Source: Certhia americana (lineage: Eukaryota; Chordata; Aves; Passeriformes; Certhiidae). Taken from it: DNA of 64,000 nt. A program made the translations under genes and the position numbers. The notes below the pieces were generated by a model. The model made no database searches. It was not told the origin of the DNA and was given only the letters and a program-made list of their open reading frames with translations. Shown one piece after another: positions 60,959 through 64,000 of this stretch. Numbering within the stretch: the stretch's first letter is position 1; each line of letters begins with the position of its first letter. The stretch spans positions 22,031,207 through 22,095,206 of the forward strand of contig CM031879.1 of NCBI GenBank assembly GCA_018697195.1, read 5' to 3'.

Positions 60959-63900
60959 GTAATCACAACCTGCTTGGCAGGTCTCCAGTCTCCCAACTAC
61001 CTAAGCACTCTGTAGATACCAACATCTTGATCACTTTTTGGAGTTGTGCCACCATTCCCTTTGCCTTTCCCATAGAGCCAGCACTACCCGCTCCTGCACA
61101 CTGAGCAGTACATTTCCAAACCAGAGACGTGTGTTCAGCAGACAGCAGTTCCCTCTGCCTCAAATCCAGGTTGAATTTGTGGCTGTGAGCTCTGTTGTCA
61201 CCAAGATAGCCTCAAGGCCACTTGAAGCTGCCACCACCACATGCTTGAGAGTAGGCTATTCTCTCTGTGGTGGCACCTGGAGGGGACCAGGTATGCACAG
61301 TGGTGGAGAAAATACTCCCATGCTTGTGGGAATCTCAGAGAACCTGATTTTAAGCATTCAGTGGAGATGCCTCTTCTGAGAGGTTTGTCCCACTGCCTTT
61401 CCTGTATGTTCAGTGAAGGACAGCAGGCATCTTGGCTATGTGCTTGGGGTTTCAGGGACTGATTCAAGATTTGTCATGCCCCAGCTAGCAATTGAGAATA
61501 GCACTGTAATCATACCCATTCCCTTCAAGATAGCTTCCTCTGCAAGGATAAACCCCAAATGCTTGTGTATGTGGTGGATTGTTGATGGGCCAGCAAGTGG
61601 TTCCTGACCAGCTTGAACACTTTTCAGAGGCCAGTCAGCAGCAGCAGGTGCCTTGCCTGAGCCTGCAGCTGCTTTAACAATTCACAGTACAGACTTAGAA
61701 TGTCAAAAAGTGTGAAGGTGTTCTTAAGAGGTGAAGAAACTGATATTGTCTGCAGCGATGGGATTTTTATTGATTAGTGTTTGCTTCAGACCTCAAATGC
61801 TAGAACAGAAAAAGGAAGTAAAGGGTAAAAGCAGAAAAATCACAGGTTAATAAACAAATCAAAGAAGCAAATACATGAAAGATGAGTTGGGTGCAGAAGG
61901 AGGCAAAATATACACTAAGTTACCTACAGCAGCTCCTTCAGGCAGGATCTTGCACATTAATCCTTGTGGACTTGTATCAGACAGTGTGTAATTCCCCCAG
62001 TGATAATGACAAACCACCTCACCTGACAGCTTCTTATGCTGATTCCCTGTTCTCTCAAGTCAGCTGCCAAAAAAGTGTGAGCAAAACCAAAAATCTGGGG
62101 CTCCTGTGAAAGTAGGCTTAGTGCAGCTGGTGTTGGAAGGGTGACAACCAGCCTGGGTGTCAGTGCTGCCCAGCCTTGCAGTGATGCATCCAGCACTGGG
62201 GCCAGATGTGCAGCTATGCGCTGCCTGCGTTCTCCCCACACTGCTGCCAGAGACAAACACCCTCGGCTGCTCCCCAAAAGTGTTGGCAAGGCTGCACAGG
62301 TACTATGCAGCTCAAGGCTGGGATAGGTGCCAGAAGCTTCTGTTTTGTCCTGGGGAAAGCTGGAGGCAGGAAAACCACTGACCATCATCAGAACAAGCCC
62401 GCTGCCCTTCCCAAGCCCCACAGGAGCTGTGCTATGCTGCCCCAGGGATATATTATGATGCTTTTATGGAGACAGTTTCTATCCTTTAGTTCGTATCAGT
62501 CTTGTGCATTGCAGTCTCCTTTTGTGAGCTAGCAATCATTCACCTCCATTTCAAGGAGCAGTTAGATCCTCAGGGAGCAGTGTGTTGTCATGCTGCTAGG
62601 TATTGTTATTATTACTTAGTATTTTAATTGTTAGTGTGATGCTTTAGCCTGATGAAAATGGGATTTCCAAATAAAACCTGCAAACAGTGAATCTATTGAA
62701 AAGTATGTTGCATAAAAATGAATCCCACTTCAAAGGCCTTACTCAGATTAATACTGCTATAGCTTAGAGCAGAATTTAGTCCCATGTTATTATCTCTGGA
62801 GGAAGATTAAGGCTCAAGATGCAATTAGTTTCAGTTTAGTGAAAAAGCCAGGATGGAACAAGTATTCCAGTAGAGTATTTTTCATAGAAGACCAAAGATC
62901 TTTTATGTTGGTGTCTGAATTATATATGTCTCAAAATTTTCCCCAAGTCTTTAACAAACTAGTCATTAGTCAAACAATGCCTTGTATTTCAGGGGTTTTG
63001 TTGGCTTTTTTTGTTTGTTTGTTTTTTGTGTACTGAAATAATTACGTAAAATTCCTGGCTTAACAAGAATATTGGCATAAAAATGTTTTTAAGAATAATG
63101 TCTATTCTCTTTCTGTTTCAGTATAAAGTCTTCTTGTCTAAGCCTACTGATACTGGATATAAACACTTTTCCCCAGATACAATTAATGCAATTGAAATCT
63201 TTATGGGAAACAGAGCCATTTTCCTAGTCCCATGTATCTCCTTCAGTCAATGTGAGGAGGCGGAAGTATGAAAGTAACTGGAAATACACTTTTTGCTCTC
63301 CAAAAATTTGAATTTAGTAGTCCTAATAAGTGTGTTTAGTGTCAATAGAGTTCTCTACTCTGGCCTGGCACTCTTTATTCAATAACATTCTCTAAACTCC
63401 AGCAATTTTCTAATGTCTTGAAGCCAGAATGAATCAGGTCTATTCTTCATTCTTCTTCTGTTTCAACTGATCTCTTCACAGTGGTTATTACCCCTCTCTC
63501 CTTTGTTTCAAATCAAAATTAGAGAAAATCTTGAAACGTAAGAAAGATTTTAATGATTTTGCTAATAGACTGTACACTTCTTTAGCAACTATAGGGTTGC
63601 TAAATTTTTCAGCCCCAATTGATGAAATTTTTAATTGGGATCTGTACACATTACCGTGGACTACATGATATGCATTAAATGTTTGGTTTCCAAGTAATTC
63701 TGGAGGATATTTCTTTTTTCCTTTCTGAGAAGCGAGCTAAATAGAATAGGCTGTGGAGAAAGTAGGAATGCTTAAAAGGAAAAGAAAAAAACATTTTGAG
63801 AAAGTGTCACTTTAGACATAGTTAATATAATAAAATTCACTGCTTGCATCAAGTGATGCTTAAATATGATTTCTTATGTGCACTGTAGTTTGAGATTAGG

Positions 63901-64000
63901 CTTTGTGATTGCTAAGACAGTAACTGGTTGAGAGTAGCAAAAGAAATAATGAGAAGTCTTTGTCAGAAGAATATTCACAGTTTGAAATTCAAGCCCCAGC
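60959..64000. other. Unassigned sequence to window end
   Basis: No gene, RNA or known repeat. A GC-richer patch at 62130-62430 creates several overlapping open frames (the longest, 154 codons on the minus strand at 61957-62421) without recognisable domains. A T/G-rich tract lies at 63006-63028. Confidence 0.5.

Noticed and set aside
61957..62421. 154-codon minus-strand open frame
   Set aside because: Overlapping open frames occur on both strands in a GC-richer patch, the usual sign of composition-driven openness. No domain or signal is recognised.

Overview
The window looks like nuclear DNA from a bird, possibly a songbird. The evidence is a set of CR1 LINE fragments in both orientations, several with the typical avian CR1 3' end (a diverged 'gatctttaaggtcccttcc' followed by ATTCTATG-type octamers), plus avian-type LTR remnants. 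No bacterial or phage gene organisation is present. The longest open frames are about 200 codons and lie inside a G-rich minisatellite. Nothing else exceeds what chance gives in AT-rich vertebrate DNA. I see no confident protein-coding exon, tRNA, rRNA or CRISPR array, so I read this as intergenic or deep-intronic sequence.

Layout. Positions 1-745 are GC- and CpG-rich and hold a strongly strand-asymmetric GGGCGGGGTTTGGG-type minisatellite. A 5'-truncated CR1 with a dead reverse-transcriptase remnant follows (745-1692), then part of an antisense avian LTR (about 1718-2150). A second CpG-rich island at 3210-3704 contains a perfect hairpin, a full match to the CTCF core motif, a tandem array with 43-bp spacing and a poly(A) signal. 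Together these suggest a small LTR. From 3.7 to 19.7 kb the DNA is AT-rich and mostly unique, with simple repeats, short exact duplications and perfect palindromes. A probable ERV LTR occupies about 19741-20510. From 20.5 to 57.5 kb unique DNA is interrupted by CR1 3' fragments near 25.9, 35.2, 39.8, 48.8, 49.5 and 54.2 kb. The longest CR1, with RT remnants in several frames, is at 57541-58706. Another diverged CR1 lies at about 60485-60958, and the window ends in unremarkable DNA.

No genes work together here. The active content is a graveyard of retroelements, several DNA-structure features (a possible G-quadruplex array and inverted repeats, including one 24-bp-arm hairpin at 47263-47314), and candidate regulatory motifs (CTCF, RFX X-box). 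A few exon-like segments with good splice signals are listed as weak leads only. They lie on opposite strands, do not chain in phase, and I recognise none of their products. I did not find a convincing previously undescribed system. The 3.2-3.7 kb module and the long hairpin are the items most worth checking.
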